In this document: one piece after another, positions 32,822-40,907 of the stretch
Numbering within the stretch: position 1 is the first letter of the stretch
How the letters are laid out: every line of letters starts with the position of its first letter
DNA from: JAPYWM01 sp964489015
GTDB taxonomy: Bacteria; Bacteroidota; Bacteroidia; SpSt-205
Direction of reading: 5' to 3'
NCBI GenBank assembly: GCA_964489015.1
Contig: CAZAXD010000013.1
Span: 1 to 53,061, forward strand
Length of the DNA stretch: 53,061 nt
Program-made: the position numbers and the translations under genes
Notes under the pieces: generated by a model
What the model was told of the DNA's origin: nothing
Database searches by the model: none
The model's input: only the letters and a program-made list of their open reading frames with translations

Positions 32822-33332
32822 GGGAAGGGCCTTCGGATGCGGGCGGAATAAACGCCAAGGTGATATCATGATAGCTATCAGGGGGCTGGTAGTCTTTTCG
32901 GAGCGGATGGCCTACCCAGTCTTGGGGCAAAAAGAGGCGACGCAGGTCAGGATGCCCTGCAAAGGATACCCCTACTAGGTCATAAGCCTCTCGCTCTTGC
33001 CAGAGGGCAGCTGGCCATACAGAGGCTACCGAGGGGATCGCAAACCCTTCTGGCACGGTGAAATAGACCGTTAGCTCGCAGAACAGCGGCAAACTACGGA
33101 GCGTATACCCCAGCTTATAGCTACCGGGAACGTGCGTCGCCGTGAGCAGCACGAGCATGTCGATTTGCCCTTCAGCCTGTAAAAATCGAGCTAAGGCAAG
33201 CCAGCGATGCGGCTCCGCTAAGGTGAGCGTCCAGCGGGGCGCCGCCCCCCTCACCTCGCCCCAAGCGCTAAGCGCTTCTAAAAAGGATTCGTTCCAGCTC
33301 TTGTAACTGCTGGCTAAGCTCTCGGTTGACAT
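32808..33332 (-). CDS. nuoC: NADH-quinone oxidoreductase subunit C
   Basis: 174 residues, the size of a stand-alone NuoC (30 kDa subunit). The diagnostic block is present: WQEREAYDLVGVSFAGHPD, then LRRLFLPQDWVGHPLRKDY. It is a peripheral-arm subunit of respiratory complex I on the cytoplasmic face of the membrane. ATG 33332 is the only usable start; it lies 65 bases inside dnaA. No other nuo gene is in the window, and the neighbours are dnaA and rsmA, so this gene has been separated from the usual nuo operon, or sits at its edge by rearrangement. Confidence 0.93.
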   Translation of the reverse strand: MSTESLASSYKSWNESFLEALSAWGEVRGAAPRWTLTLAEPHRWLALARFLQAEGQIDMLVLLTATHVPGSYKLGYTLRSLPLFCELTVYFTVPEGFAIPSVASVWPAALWQEREAYDLVGVSFAGHPDLRRLFLPQDWVGHPLRKDYQPPDSYHDITLAFIPPASEGPSHAAL

Positions 33333-34641
33333 GCGTAGTTTCTTCTACCCATTCAATGCTGTGGAGGATTGTAGAGTGGTCACGCCCTCCGAAGCGCTCT
33401 CCAATCGCCTTGAGCGCATGCTGCGTGTACTTACGACTAAGATAAACGGCGATATGGCGCGCATAAGCGACGTCTTTTTTGCGGGACTTTCCGCGCAGCT
33501 CGTCAGGGTGAATACGAAAATAATTGGCCACGGCTTGGATGATCTGCTCGATGGCCAGGATACGGCTACGCTGAGGCCGAAAGCGTTGAACGATTTCCTT
33601 GGCCAGTGCGATCGAGATTTCGCGGCGATTGATGGAGGCTTCCGCCATAAGCTGAATGATGACTCCTTCTAGGTCGCGCACGTGAGACTGAATATGCTCG
33701 GCCAGAAAGATCAGGATGTCTTCCGCAATATCAAGGCCTTCTTGACGGACTTTGTATTGCAGGATAGCAAGGCGGGTCTCGTAATCGGGCGGCTGCAATT
33801 GGGCAGCCAAACCCCATGAGAAGCGTGAAGTAATACGTTCTGCCAAGCCCTTGAGCTCCTGGGGCGCTGCATCGGCTGTGATAACGATTTGACGGTCAGC
33901 TTCATGTAGCTTTTTGAAGAGCTGAAAGAAAGTCTCCTGGGTCGACTCTCGCCCAATCAGAAACTGGATATCGTCTAAGATCAGCAGGTCTAGCCCTTGA
34001 AAGCGGGTTATAAACTGATCGTATCGCTTACCGCGAACGGCCTCGACGTATTGCTGCGTAAACTGGTCTGCGTCTAGATAGAGAATAAGCCGCTCCGGGT
34101 GAAGGAGGCGAGCATAATTGCCAATGGCATGGGCGAGATGGGTTTTCCCCTGTCCCACCTCCCCATAAATGAAAAGCGGATTGAAGGCCGTTTGACCAGG
34201 CCTCTGAGCGACTGTGAGGCCGGCGCTGCGCGCAAGCTGATTGCACGCACCAGGAATGAAATTCTCAAACGTGTACTTGGGGTTCAGATTAGTCGGGAAG
34301 CGCTGATGCGCTCGCAGACCCGGCCAAACCGTGGGCGGCGGAAGCTCCTGAGAAGGCAGGTTGACAGACTGATCTTTGATGGTTAGGACCTGATACTCTA
34401 GCCGAGCAGTCGGCCCCAAATGGCGCCTTAGGGTCTGTACAATCAGTTGGGAGAAGTGCTCCTCGATGTATTCGTAAAAAAATTGACTAGGAACCTGAAT
34501 CGTCAAGGCATTGCCTTCCAAGGCAGCGGGCTTCACCGACTGAAAAAGCATCGCCACCGTAGAAGCCCCTACATTCTGCCGAATGATTTGTAGGCACTTT
34601 TCCCAGATATCTTCGGCCCTCACAATCGCTGCTGTCATCAA
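33268..34641 (-). CDS. dnaA: Chromosomal replication initiator protein DnaA
   Basis: 457 residues. Domain I is at the N-terminus (EDIWEKCLQIIRQNVGAS). Domain III starts NPKYTFENFIPGACNQLA, with Walker A GEVGQGKTHLAHAI (Glu in place of the more usual second Gly), Walker B LLILDDIQFLIG and sensor region RFSWGLAAQLQPPDYETR. Domain IV has the DNA-binding signature KDVAYARHIAVYLSRKYTQ and FGGRDHSTILHSI. It binds oriC and opens it for replication. The FHA gene overlaps its start by four bases and nuoC overlaps its end by 65. I saw no cluster of DnaA boxes (TTATCCACA) beside it. Confidence 0.98.
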   Translation of the reverse strand: MMTAAIVRAEDIWEKCLQIIRQNVGASTVAMLFQSVKPAALEGNALTIQVPSQFFYEYIEEHFSQLIVQTLRRHLGPTARLEYQVLTIKDQSVNLPSQELPPPTVWPGLRAHQRFPTNLNPKYTFENFIPGACNQLARSAGLTVAQRPGQTAFNPLFIYGEVGQGKTHLAHAIGNYARLLHPERLILYLDADQFTQQYVEAVRGKRYDQFITRFQGLDLLILDDIQFLIGRESTQETFFQLFKKLHEADRQIVITADAAPQELKGLAERITSRFSWGLAAQLQPPDYETRLAILQYKVRQEGLDIAEDILIFLAEHIQSHVRDLEGVIIQLMAEASINRREISIALAKEIVQRFRPQRSRILAIEQIIQAVANYFRIHPDELRGKSRKKDVAYARHIAVYLSRKYTQHALKAIGERFGGRDHSTILHSIEWVEETTHVNRELSQQLQELERILFRSA

Positions 34642-35066
34642 TCGCTCAGTCCTGGGATAAAAGGCCTTACCGCGAACCAGAGTATGAGAAATACTATCGC
34701 TGCCGCTAACAAGATGTACACCAGATTGCGAGCCACGGCCTTTCCCCGGATAGGCACTCGCGTCAAACGAGTGGGACTATCGCTACCCCCGCCTTTCTGA
34801 GGGGGATTGCGCAAAATTTCTAGCCAGTCTAGTTCATAAGACCCCAGGGTAACCTTGTCAGTTTCTTTGAGTGAGGAACGAACTACCCGCTCTCCATTTA
34901 CGAAAACCCCATTTTTGGAACCGATATCTTGAATCTCATACCGCCCTTCGGGTGTAATCGTTAAGATAGCATGGCGACCTGAGACTTCCGGATGATTAAT
35001 GACGATATCACAAGCAGAGGACCGGCCTATCAGATAGCTTCGTTTGACAGTAGCGCTAACTTCCAT
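34638..35066 (-). CDS. FHA-domain protein with C-terminal membrane anchor
   Basis: 142 residues. The FHA phosphothreonine-binding fold occupies about residues 3-85: YLIGRSSACDIVINHPEVSG with the conserved GR and S, RHAILTI for the SxxH region (here SGRHA), and IGSKNGVFVNGERV with the NG motif. All key ligand-contact residues are present, so it probably binds a phosphothreonine peptide. A basic, Pro/Ser/Thr-rich linker leads to one membrane helix (LVYILLAAAIVFLILWFAV, about 115-134). The FHA domain would be cytoplasmic. Its four-base overlap with dnaA implies coupled translation. TATCTTTG lies five bases before its ATG. Confidence 0.9.
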   Translation of the reverse strand: MEVSATVKRSYLIGRSSACDIVINHPEVSGRHAILTITPEGRYEIQDIGSKNGVFVNGERVVRSSLKETDKVTLGSYELDWLEILRNPPQKGGGSDSPTRLTRVPIRGKAVARNLVYILLAAAIVFLILWFAVRPFIPGLSD

Positions 35067-35071
35067 AAGGG

Positions 35072-35079
35072 CAAAGATA
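35072..35079 (-). promoter_or_regulatory. -7 promoter element TATCTTTG for the FHA-dnaA genes
   Basis: Exact TAnnTTTG, five bases before ATG 35066. It lies between the FHA start and the rpoN stop. Confidence 0.63.
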
Positions 35080-35095
35080 AGCGCCGACTAGGAAA

Positions 35096-36586
35096 TCAAT
35101 CTCGTCCCCCCCGTAGCCGATACTGCTGCTTACGCTCCACGGCAGAGGGGATGCCTATCTGCTGACGATACTTAGCCACGGTTCGACGCTGTACTAAGAT
35201 GCCGCGCTCGTGCAAGCGGTTAGTGATTTCCTCATCAGATAAGGGGTGAGCGGGGTCTTCTTGGGCAATCAGGTCGCGGATGAGCCCCCATACAGCCTTG
35301 TTAGCGACTTCGCTGCCGCTATTCGTACGCACCCCCTCCGAAAAAAAGTGCTTTAGCCGAAAGATCCCGCAGGGCGTCTGAATGTATTTACTACTGACGA
35401 CCCGGCTCACGGTCGAGATATCCACGCCTACCGCTCTTGCTACATCTTCTAAAATCAAGGGCCTCAGCTTTTTGTCATCGCAGTTGCTGAGAAAAAAAGC
35501 TCGCTGCTGCCGTACAATCTCTTCTACGGTTAGGCGCAAAGTTCGCTCCCGCTGCAGAAGGTTTTCCATAAATTGCTTAGCAGCCTCGATCCGCTTCTTG
35601 AGCTCTCCGTAAGTCTCTTGCAACTCAGGATCCTTTTGATGAGCAAGCTTGGACAAAAGCTCAAGGTATTGCCGGCGAATTCGTAGACGCCTGGGCCTAA
35701 TGTAAGTCAGTTCGATGCGGAAGGTACCATCCTCTTCCATGTGTAAGACGAAATCCGGCGTGACTTCGGCGGGGAGGTCGGCTGAGGCAGCGATGCCTGG
35801 CCGTGGGTCGAGCGCTGCCAATCGCCGAAGGAGTCGCCCCCAAGTCTCTTCATCGAGCTTGAGCCGCTTACGAATACGCTCAAACTGCCCCGCTTGGAGA
35901 TAACTCCCAAAGTCCGTGACCACCCGTTCTAAGAGGGGTTTGAGAGGCTCGTCGGCCGGGTCCAGGGCCTGTACCTGCAATTGCAACGCCTCAAGGAGGT
36001 TACGCGCCCCGACTCCCACGGGCTCTAGGCGCTGAACCACCTCCTTGAGGAGCTTTTCTAATTCCGATGGAGACACCGACTCCCCCGTCCGGTACGTGTA
36101 AGTGCGCGCTAATTTTTCGAGCGGCGTCTCTAAAAAGCCTTCGGGCGTCAGGTTGTAAATGAGGTATTCCACGAGCTTGCGCTCAGACGACGAAAGGGCA
36201 AACGAAGCCAACTGCCCAATCAGATTCTCATACAGGTCTGGAGCCGTGCTGTAGTTGTAAGGGCCGTAGAAGTCCTCCCGTTCATAACTACCCCAATCCT
36301 CGCCCGAGGAACTAGGGGGTAGATTGAGAGGCTCTTCTTCTGGTGCAGTGTCCTCTGATTTTGTAGCCCGGGTGAGCATACGGCCGGGGAGCTCGATCCG
36401 CAATCCCTCCGATGGGTCCAACCCCTCCTCGGCTTCTAAAGTCATGTTTTTTTCGATCTCCTCATCAATCTGCCGGTCGATCTCCTGCGCTGGCAGCTCC
36501 AGCAAGCGGGCTATTTGAATCTGGCGTAGGTTTTGGATCTGCCGTAAAACCTGTCGCTGGGAGAGGCCTTGCCGATGGCGGTCCAT
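35096..36586 (-). CDS. rpoN: RNA polymerase sigma-54 factor RpoN
   Basis: 496 residues from ATG 36586 (MDRHRQGLSQRQ); the longer frame to 36619 adds 11 residues that do not fit the family. Region I (QRQVLRQIQNLRQIQIARLL) is the activator-contact segment. Region II is acidic (EDTAPEEEPL). Region III has the core-binding part and the helix-turn-helix DISTVSRVVSSKYIQTPCGI with RLKHFFSEGV. The RpoN box is present as RRTVAKYRQQIGIP (canonical ARRTVAKYRE). It directs transcription from -24/-12 promoters with an AAA+ activator, none of which is in the window. Its first 122 bases overlap the 3' end of truA. Confidence 0.97.
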   Translation of the reverse strand: MDRHRQGLSQRQVLRQIQNLRQIQIARLLELPAQEIDRQIDEEIEKNMTLEAEEGLDPSEGLRIELPGRMLTRATKSEDTAPEEEPLNLPPSSSGEDWGSYEREDFYGPYNYSTAPDLYENLIGQLASFALSSSERKLVEYLIYNLTPEGFLETPLEKLARTYTYRTGESVSPSELEKLLKEVVQRLEPVGVGARNLLEALQLQVQALDPADEPLKPLLERVVTDFGSYLQAGQFERIRKRLKLDEETWGRLLRRLAALDPRPGIAASADLPAEVTPDFVLHMEEDGTFRIELTYIRPRRLRIRRQYLELLSKLAHQKDPELQETYGELKKRIEAAKQFMENLLQRERTLRLTVEEIVRQQRAFFLSNCDDKKLRPLILEDVARAVGVDISTVSRVVSSKYIQTPCGIFRLKHFFSEGVRTNSGSEVANKAVWGLIRDLIAQEDPAHPLSDEEITNRLHERGILVQRRTVAKYRQQIGIPSAVERKQQYRLRGGRD

Positions 36587-37358
36587 AGCGTTCCAGCAAA
36601 TATAATGCCTCAGGGGCATATCCCACTTCCCACAGATACAAACCTTGGGGGGGAGCGGAACGCATACCCCAGCTGGGATCGCCCCGTTCCAATGCCCACT
36701 GAAGCCGCTCTAAGGACAGTCGCCCCATCGCATAAGCCACAGAAGCCCCCACTAGAAAGCGGACCATGCCATGCAAAAAACGATTGGCCCTAATTCGGAA
36801 AGCGAGCACCGGGGCGTCCTCGGGTGACGACCAGGTTGACCAGTTACAGCTTGACACCTCACACTGCGTATGAGGATACTTGGCCGCCTCTTTGCAAAAA
36901 GCCCGAAAGTCATGGACTCCGCGCCACAAGGCGGCCGCTGCCTGGAGCCGTTCAATCGGCGGTAATTCCCTCACCTCCCACACATAACGCCGCCAAAAAA
37001 GGGGGGACTGGCTAGCGAGAAAATAGCGATATTCCCGCCACAGGGCATCATGACGCACATGAAAAGCCGCCTCGACACGATAAAGGGCCAGAGGCTGAAT
37101 CGCCTCAGGTAGAAGGGCCTGCAGACGAGACAAAAAGCGGGGCGGTAGACTCGCCGGGCCATCCCAATGCGCATATTGCGCGGTAGCGTGAACGCCCCTA
37201 TCCGTCCGACCCGCCCCCGTGAGCTGAATAGGCTGCTGACAGATCCGGGATAACGCCGCCTCGACCGTCTGGGCCACCGAAGGAAGGGCTGCTTGCCGCT
37301 GCCACCCCCAAAAAGCCCCACCCTCGTAAGCTAATTTTAGCACATACCGCTGCATCAC
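36465..37358 (-). CDS. truA: tRNA pseudouridine(38-40) synthase
   Basis: 297 residues, about 40-50 longer than usual TruA. MMQRYVLKLAYEGGAFWGWQ is the typical N-terminus, and the catalytic Asp is in LTGAGRTDRGVHATAQYAHW. VRFLVGASVAYAMGRLSLE and APPQGLYLWEVGYAPEAL close the conserved part. The last 50 or so residues (from about APEALYLLERYG) are Pro/Ala-rich, unlike TruA, and coincide with the other-frame start of rpoN. The original stop was probably lost. It modifies uridines 38-40 of the tRNA anticodon stem. It overlaps the DUF1460 gene by four bases. Confidence 0.95.
   Translation of the reverse strand: MMQRYVLKLAYEGGAFWGWQRQAALPSVAQTVEAALSRICQQPIQLTGAGRTDRGVHATAQYAHWDGPASLPPRFLSRLQALLPEAIQPLALYRVEAAFHVRHDALWREYRYFLASQSPLFWRRYVWEVRELPPIERLQAAAALWRGVHDFRAFCKEAAKYPHTQCEVSSCNWSTWSSPEDAPVLAFRIRANRFLHGMVRFLVGASVAYAMGRLSLERLQWALERGDPSWGMRSAPPQGLYLWEVGYAPEALYLLERYGPPSARPLPATGFTADPKPTPDSNSPLAGAASAGDRPAD
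36597..36604 (-). promoter_or_regulatory. Possible -7 element TATATTTG for rpoN
   Basis: Exact TAnnTTTG, ten bases before ATG 36586, inside the truA 3' extension. Confidence 0.4.
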
Positions 37359-38212
37359 CAGCTAGCCGGCCGAAAAACCGTAATACCAGTGACTTTCTCC
37401 CGCCGATCCAAGTAGGCACACAAATCGGCGCCCCATATCCATCGCTTCTCCACGGAAGAGGCATGCGCGAAGGTGGCCCGATCCCCCTCCCAAAAAAATA
37501 CGCCTACGTGCGATACATCCAGGGTCGAATCTTGTGGTATGAATGCCACGATATCCCCATCTTGTAGGAGTGGCAGCCAGTTCTCCAACTCGGCTTCAGG
37601 TATGTAAAATCGCAAGCGTTTGGTTAGGTCTGCTTCCATGGCGTGAATAGCCGCCCAGTCAGAAAAGCCCCCATAACGCTTTTTATTTTGGGACATATAC
37701 CGAATCACTCGATTATCGGGGCGACCTATGGACAGCCAGCTTCCTAAGCCAGCGGCTTCCCAAGCCATAAAGGCATGAGTGAGGTAATGATACCGGTCTT
37801 CCCAGCGACAAGGAGGCAAACTGTGATAGCGGACTCGCAGTAGCGCCTGTAAAAAGGCCTCTGACGCCGACAGGGAACCAGTGCGATACCACGGCGTCGC
37901 CATATGCAGCGCCATGAGGTTTTCTATGGCGGTCATGCAGTCCATCTGCTCGAGATTGATAAGGAGGATGTCGGGCTTAAGCCCGGCCCCACCACTGCCA
38001 TAAGGACGTCCTACCCAAGCTTGTGCCACACGACGAACCCATGTAGTATAAGGCATGCCGGCGTGAGACTCTACCCAAGCGGCGGCTTGCTGCAGGGAAG
38101 TCCCGACCTGCTTAGTCGAGACAGGGAGGCGCTCGACCGGCTCCATCCCCGGCCCCAGTAGCGAGTGCCCTACAAGCCCTATCCCACTAAGCACTACGGC
38201 AAGCAGTCTCAT
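37355..38212 (-). CDS. DUF1460 (NlpC/P60-like) peptidoglycan amidase/peptidase
   Basis: 285 residues with a signal peptide (MRLLAVVLSGIGLVGHSLL). The DUF1460 pattern is visible. NLEQMDCMTAIENLMAL contains the putative catalytic Cys after Asp. LLQDGDIVAFIPQDSTLDVS and HVGVFFWEGD provide the His in the papain-like fold, followed by FAHASSVEKRW. Characterised relatives are N-acetylmuramoyl-L-alanine amidase-like enzymes acting on cell-wall fragments. It should work in the periplasm. It overlaps truA by four bases and the upstream PD40 lipoprotein gene by four bases, so all three are likely translated from one message. Confidence 0.88.
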   Translation of the reverse strand: MRLLAVVLSGIGLVGHSLLGPGMEPVERLPVSTKQVGTSLQQAAAWVESHAGMPYTTWVRRVAQAWVGRPYGSGGAGLKPDILLINLEQMDCMTAIENLMALHMATPWYRTGSLSASEAFLQALLRVRYHSLPPCRWEDRYHYLTHAFMAWEAAGLGSWLSIGRPDNRVIRYMSQNKKRYGGFSDWAAIHAMEADLTKRLRFYIPEAELENWLPLLQDGDIVAFIPQDSTLDVSHVGVFFWEGDRATFAHASSVEKRWIWGADLCAYLDRREKVTGITVFRPASW

Positions 38213-39339
38213 TCCACCCAGTCGGCAATAAATAAATTCGTTTCGCGGGGTTTGCGAGCGCCCCGATTGCTAGCCCATATGAGCCGCTTGCCGTCGAGTG
38301 AGAACATCGGAAAAGCATCAAATTCCCGGTCAAAGGTAATCTGACGCAGACCGGTGCCATCTCGTTCAATCGCAAAGATATTGAAGCGCCGCCCCCCCTC
38401 GGACAAGCTGTGGTGATTGGTCGAAAAAAGGATAGTTCGGCCATTCGGGTGAAAGTATGGGGCCCAGTTAGCGCCGGGTAAGCGCGTCACCTGATGCGGG
38501 ACAAGCGAATCGATGTGCATCACATAAATCTGCAAGCTAGTAGGTTCGACGAGCTGCTGCGCTAAGAGGGCCTTATAAGTGGCGATCCCTTCGCCCTGCG
38601 GTCGGCTGGCTCGCCATACAATCGTTTTACTATCCGGTCCAAAGAATGCCCCGCCATCATAGCCGAGTTCTCGGGTAAGCTGTCGTAGCTGCTGCGTCTC
38701 AAAGTCATAAAGCCACAAATCTAAGTCCCCCCCCCGTTGCGAAGTAAAAACTAAATACCGGCCATCCGGCGAAACGGTACCCTCAGCGTCGTAGCCCTTA
38801 GCCGGCAAAAAAGCCATGAGGGAGTCTTTAGCGGGGTCATAGACATACAAGTCGTACTCATAAAGAGGCCACACATAACGCCCTTTGTACGCGGGTACTG
38901 GCGGGCAGCTATCGTTGACAGCATGGGTAGATGCGTACAGAATACGACCGTCCTTCAAAAAATAGGAACACGTGGTACGCCCCCGCCCGGTAGACACACG
39001 GCGATATTTAGGCGGATTGTCAGTCAGATCGAGTTGGTATATCTGGTCACAGCCTTGCGGGTTAATGGCATCCCAGTCGCTCTGAAAGACGATATAGCGG
39101 CCGGCAGGATCGAAGTAGCCCTCTGCGTTATTGCCGCCAAAGGTGAGCTGACGCACGTTTCGTAAATGCTTCTCAGCGGGGTATCGTAAGCTATCCCCAG
39201 CTTTGGCCACTGGCGCAGTCGTCGATTTATGCTGGGCACAAGCCACCGTAGTTAGGAGAAGGAGTAGCGGTGTCAGCGCTACCAGCGCCTCATACGCCAA
39301 ATGATGCAAGCGGAATAGCTGGATTCTTGGCACTGTCAC
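38209..39339 (-). CDS. TolB-like PD40 beta-propeller lipoprotein
   Basis: 376 residues from GTG 39339, supported by TAACTTTG four bases upstream. The N-terminus has a hydrophobic segment LVALTPLLLLLTTVAC ending in a lipobox (TVAC), so it is probably a lipoprotein. The body is a beta-propeller of PD40 repeats: NVRQLTFGGNNAEGYFDPAG, GTVSPDGRYLVFTSQRGGD, PNGRTILFSTNHHS, FSLDGKRLIWASNRG. Such propellers bind proteins or small ligands in the periplasm; this one resembles TolB but without its N-terminal domain. It heads a string running through DUF1460 to truA. Confidence 0.9.
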   Translation of the reverse strand: MTVPRIQLFRLHHLAYEALVALTPLLLLLTTVACAQHKSTTAPVAKAGDSLRYPAEKHLRNVRQLTFGGNNAEGYFDPAGRYIVFQSDWDAINPQGCDQIYQLDLTDNPPKYRRVSTGRGRTTCSYFLKDGRILYASTHAVNDSCPPVPAYKGRYVWPLYEYDLYVYDPAKDSLMAFLPAKGYDAEGTVSPDGRYLVFTSQRGGDLDLWLYDFETQQLRQLTRELGYDGGAFFGPDSKTIVWRASRPQGEGIATYKALLAQQLVEPTSLQIYVMHIDSLVPHQVTRLPGANWAPYFHPNGRTILFSTNHHSLSEGGRRFNIFAIERDGTGLRQITFDREFDAFPMFSLDGKRLIWASNRGARKPRETNLFIADWVE

Positions 39340-39343
39340 GAAA

Positions 39344-39351
39344 CAAAGTTA
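39344..39351 (-). promoter_or_regulatory. -7 promoter element TAACTTTG for the PD40 lipoprotein
   Basis: Exact TAnnTTTG, then TTTC, then GTG at 39339. Confidence 0.68.
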
Positions 39352-39403
39352 CGCTGTACGAGACAGACAGGACTACCCAATCGGATAGCCTAGGGGGATA
39401 TCA

Positions 39404-39411
39404 TACCTTTG
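39404..39411 (+). promoter_or_regulatory. -7 promoter element TACCTTTG for the family 2 glycosyltransferase
   Basis: Exact TAnnTTTG, then TTTC, then ATG at 39416. The four-base spacer is identical to that of the divergent PD40 gene. Confidence 0.68.
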
Positions 39412-39415
39412 TTTC

Positions 39416-40354
39416 ATGAAACCCATTGCTCTCGTCATTCCCACGTATAATAACCTTGATGAGCTCAAAAGCTGTCTGCGCGCTCTTAGCCAGCAGACCT
39501 ATCAGCATTTCACGGCCTATGTCTGTGTAGACGGCTCAACCGATGGCACCTTAGCCTACTTAGCCGAGAAGCCTTATGATTTTATTGAGGTCCTGACCCA
39601 CCCAGACGGATGCAATCACGGCCGGAATGCTGCCCGCAACCTCATCCTTCCTCATTTAGATCGGCATGAGTGGGTGGCGTTCCTAGACTCCGATGCGATT
39701 CCCTTGCCAAACTGGTTAGAAAGCTTTCTAGCCCAAAAGCCAGGACTAAAGGAAGTTTTGGTCGGTCGGATTTTATACTATGCGGACTTTATGCCGAATC
39801 CGTGGGTACTTTACCGGCGATGGCGAGAGGCACGTCGCCATAAGAAACAAGCCGATTTTCGAGCCTTTCACACCTCTAATGCCTTCCTATCAGCCGAGCC
39901 CCTAAAGCGGCTAGGCGGCTTTGATGCGCGGATTCGTCGGCATGGCCTTGGCGACATAGAACTGGGCTGGCGTTTAGAGCGTAGCGGCCTCTCATTCCGC
40001 TATGTGGCAGAGGCGGCCATCTGGACCGCTTCCCAGCAATCGCCCATCGAAGCGCTGCAGCGAGCCTACGAAATGGGGCGCTACAATCTGCCCTATATCC
40101 ATCAGATACACCCAGAGAGCCGAACAAAGCTCTTTCGGGGTTATTGGCTCACTCATCCTATCCGGAGACGCACCTTAAAATTACTCTTTGCCATGCTGCC
40201 CCCCATACGCCTGTATCGGCTCCTGGGAAAAAGTCCAGCCTGGCTCAGTAATAGAGTCTTACAGTATCTGGTGCTCTACAGCCTTAGCCAGGGCTACTGG
40301 CAGCAGAGCTGGCGCCTCCATCGATTAGGGAGCAGGCCCAAGCATAAAGGCTAG
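39416..40354 (+). CDS. Family 2 glycosyltransferase
   Basis: 312 residues. GT-A motifs: IALVIPTYNNLDELKSCLRA at the N-terminus, CVDGSTDGTLAYLAEK, NHGRNAARNL, VAFLDSDAIPLPNWLESF with the DxD-type metal site. FHTSNAFLSAEPLKRLGGFD and a GDIELGWRLERSGLSF segment contain the putative catalytic base and acceptor region. This is a typical polysaccharide glycosyltransferase of the cytoplasmic membrane face; sugar and acceptor are unknown. Its 3' end overlaps the convergent gmhB gene by 71 bases. The next minus-strand genes make GDP-heptose, so it may act on the same glycan. Confidence 0.9.
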   Translation: MKPIALVIPTYNNLDELKSCLRALSQQTYQHFTAYVCVDGSTDGTLAYLAEKPYDFIEVLTHPDGCNHGRNAARNLILPHLDRHEWVAFLDSDAIPLPNWLESFLAQKPGLKEVLVGRILYYADFMPNPWVLYRRWREARRHKKQADFRAFHTSNAFLSAEPLKRLGGFDARIRRHGLGDIELGWRLERSGLSFRYVAEAAIWTASQQSPIEALQRAYEMGRYNLPYIHQIHPESRTKLFRGYWLTHPIRRRTLKLLFAMLPPIRLYRLLGKSPAWLSNRVLQYLVLYSLSQGYWQQSWRLHRLGSRPKHKG

Positions 40355-40907
40355 GGTGGGTCTCATCCGCCCATTCAGGGCCCGGCGGCGGCTCCCCTTC
40401 TCCCCAAAACTGGACGCCCTTCACCCAGACAGTGTACATGCCCAACTTTCGCCCAAACATCATATCCGACAGCGCATTCCCCACTATGACGCTCTGGTTA
40501 AAGCAGATTTCCGGAAAGTCCTTCTGCGCTAAATAGGCTAAACCGGGGTTGGGCTTGTGATGGTAATGATTGGGATCAGCATCCGTGGAAACGTAAATGC
40601 CATCGAGGCGGGCGCCTGCTGCTTGGATGATAGCGGCTAAGCGGCGATGCATCCAGTCTAAGGCCTCTCGACTCATGAGCCCGCGGCCCACCGCTCGCTG
40701 ATTGGTCACGATAACGATGCGTCCAAAAATCCGGCTTAATTTTTGAAGGGCGGGCAAAACGCCGCGCACTAGCACAAAATCGCCCCAAGACACGACGCGG
40801 CGCGTGTCTGCCGCCGGATACTCCACATTAAGCACCCCATCTCGGTCTAAAAACAGGCTCCAACTCTTATCGAAAGTGGGTCGGGAGATAACACTGGGCC
40901 CGCTCAT
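40284..40907 (-). CDS. gmhB: D-glycero-D-manno-heptose-1,7-bisphosphate 7-phosphatase (HAD family)
   Basis: 207 residues. HAD motif I is LFLDRDGVLNVEYPAAD, motif II is VIVTNQRAVGRGLMS, and motif III/IV is KPNPGLAYLAQKDF with VIVGNALSDMMFGRKLGM. This order matches the HisB-N/GmhB group. The zinc-binding Cys cluster of E. coli GmhB is absent (STDADPNHYHHKPNPG in that place). It should remove the 7-phosphate of heptose bisphosphate in nucleotide-heptose synthesis. Assignment rests partly on its neighbours hddC and hddA. It starts 41 bases inside hddC. Confidence 0.85.
   Translation of the reverse strand: MSGPSVISRPTFDKSWSLFLDRDGVLNVEYPAADTRRVVSWGDFVLVRGVLPALQKLSRIFGRIVIVTNQRAVGRGLMSREALDWMHRRLAAIIQAAGARLDGIYVSTDADPNHYHHKPNPGLAYLAQKDFPEICFNQSVIVGNALSDMMFGRKLGMYTVWVKGVQFWGEGEPPPGPEWADETHPSLYAWACSLIDGGASSAASSPG

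Noticed and set aside
33268..35096. Replication origin next to dnaA
   Set aside because: No cluster of TTATCCACA-like DnaA boxes and no AT-rich noncoding segment; genes overlap on both sides of dnaA.
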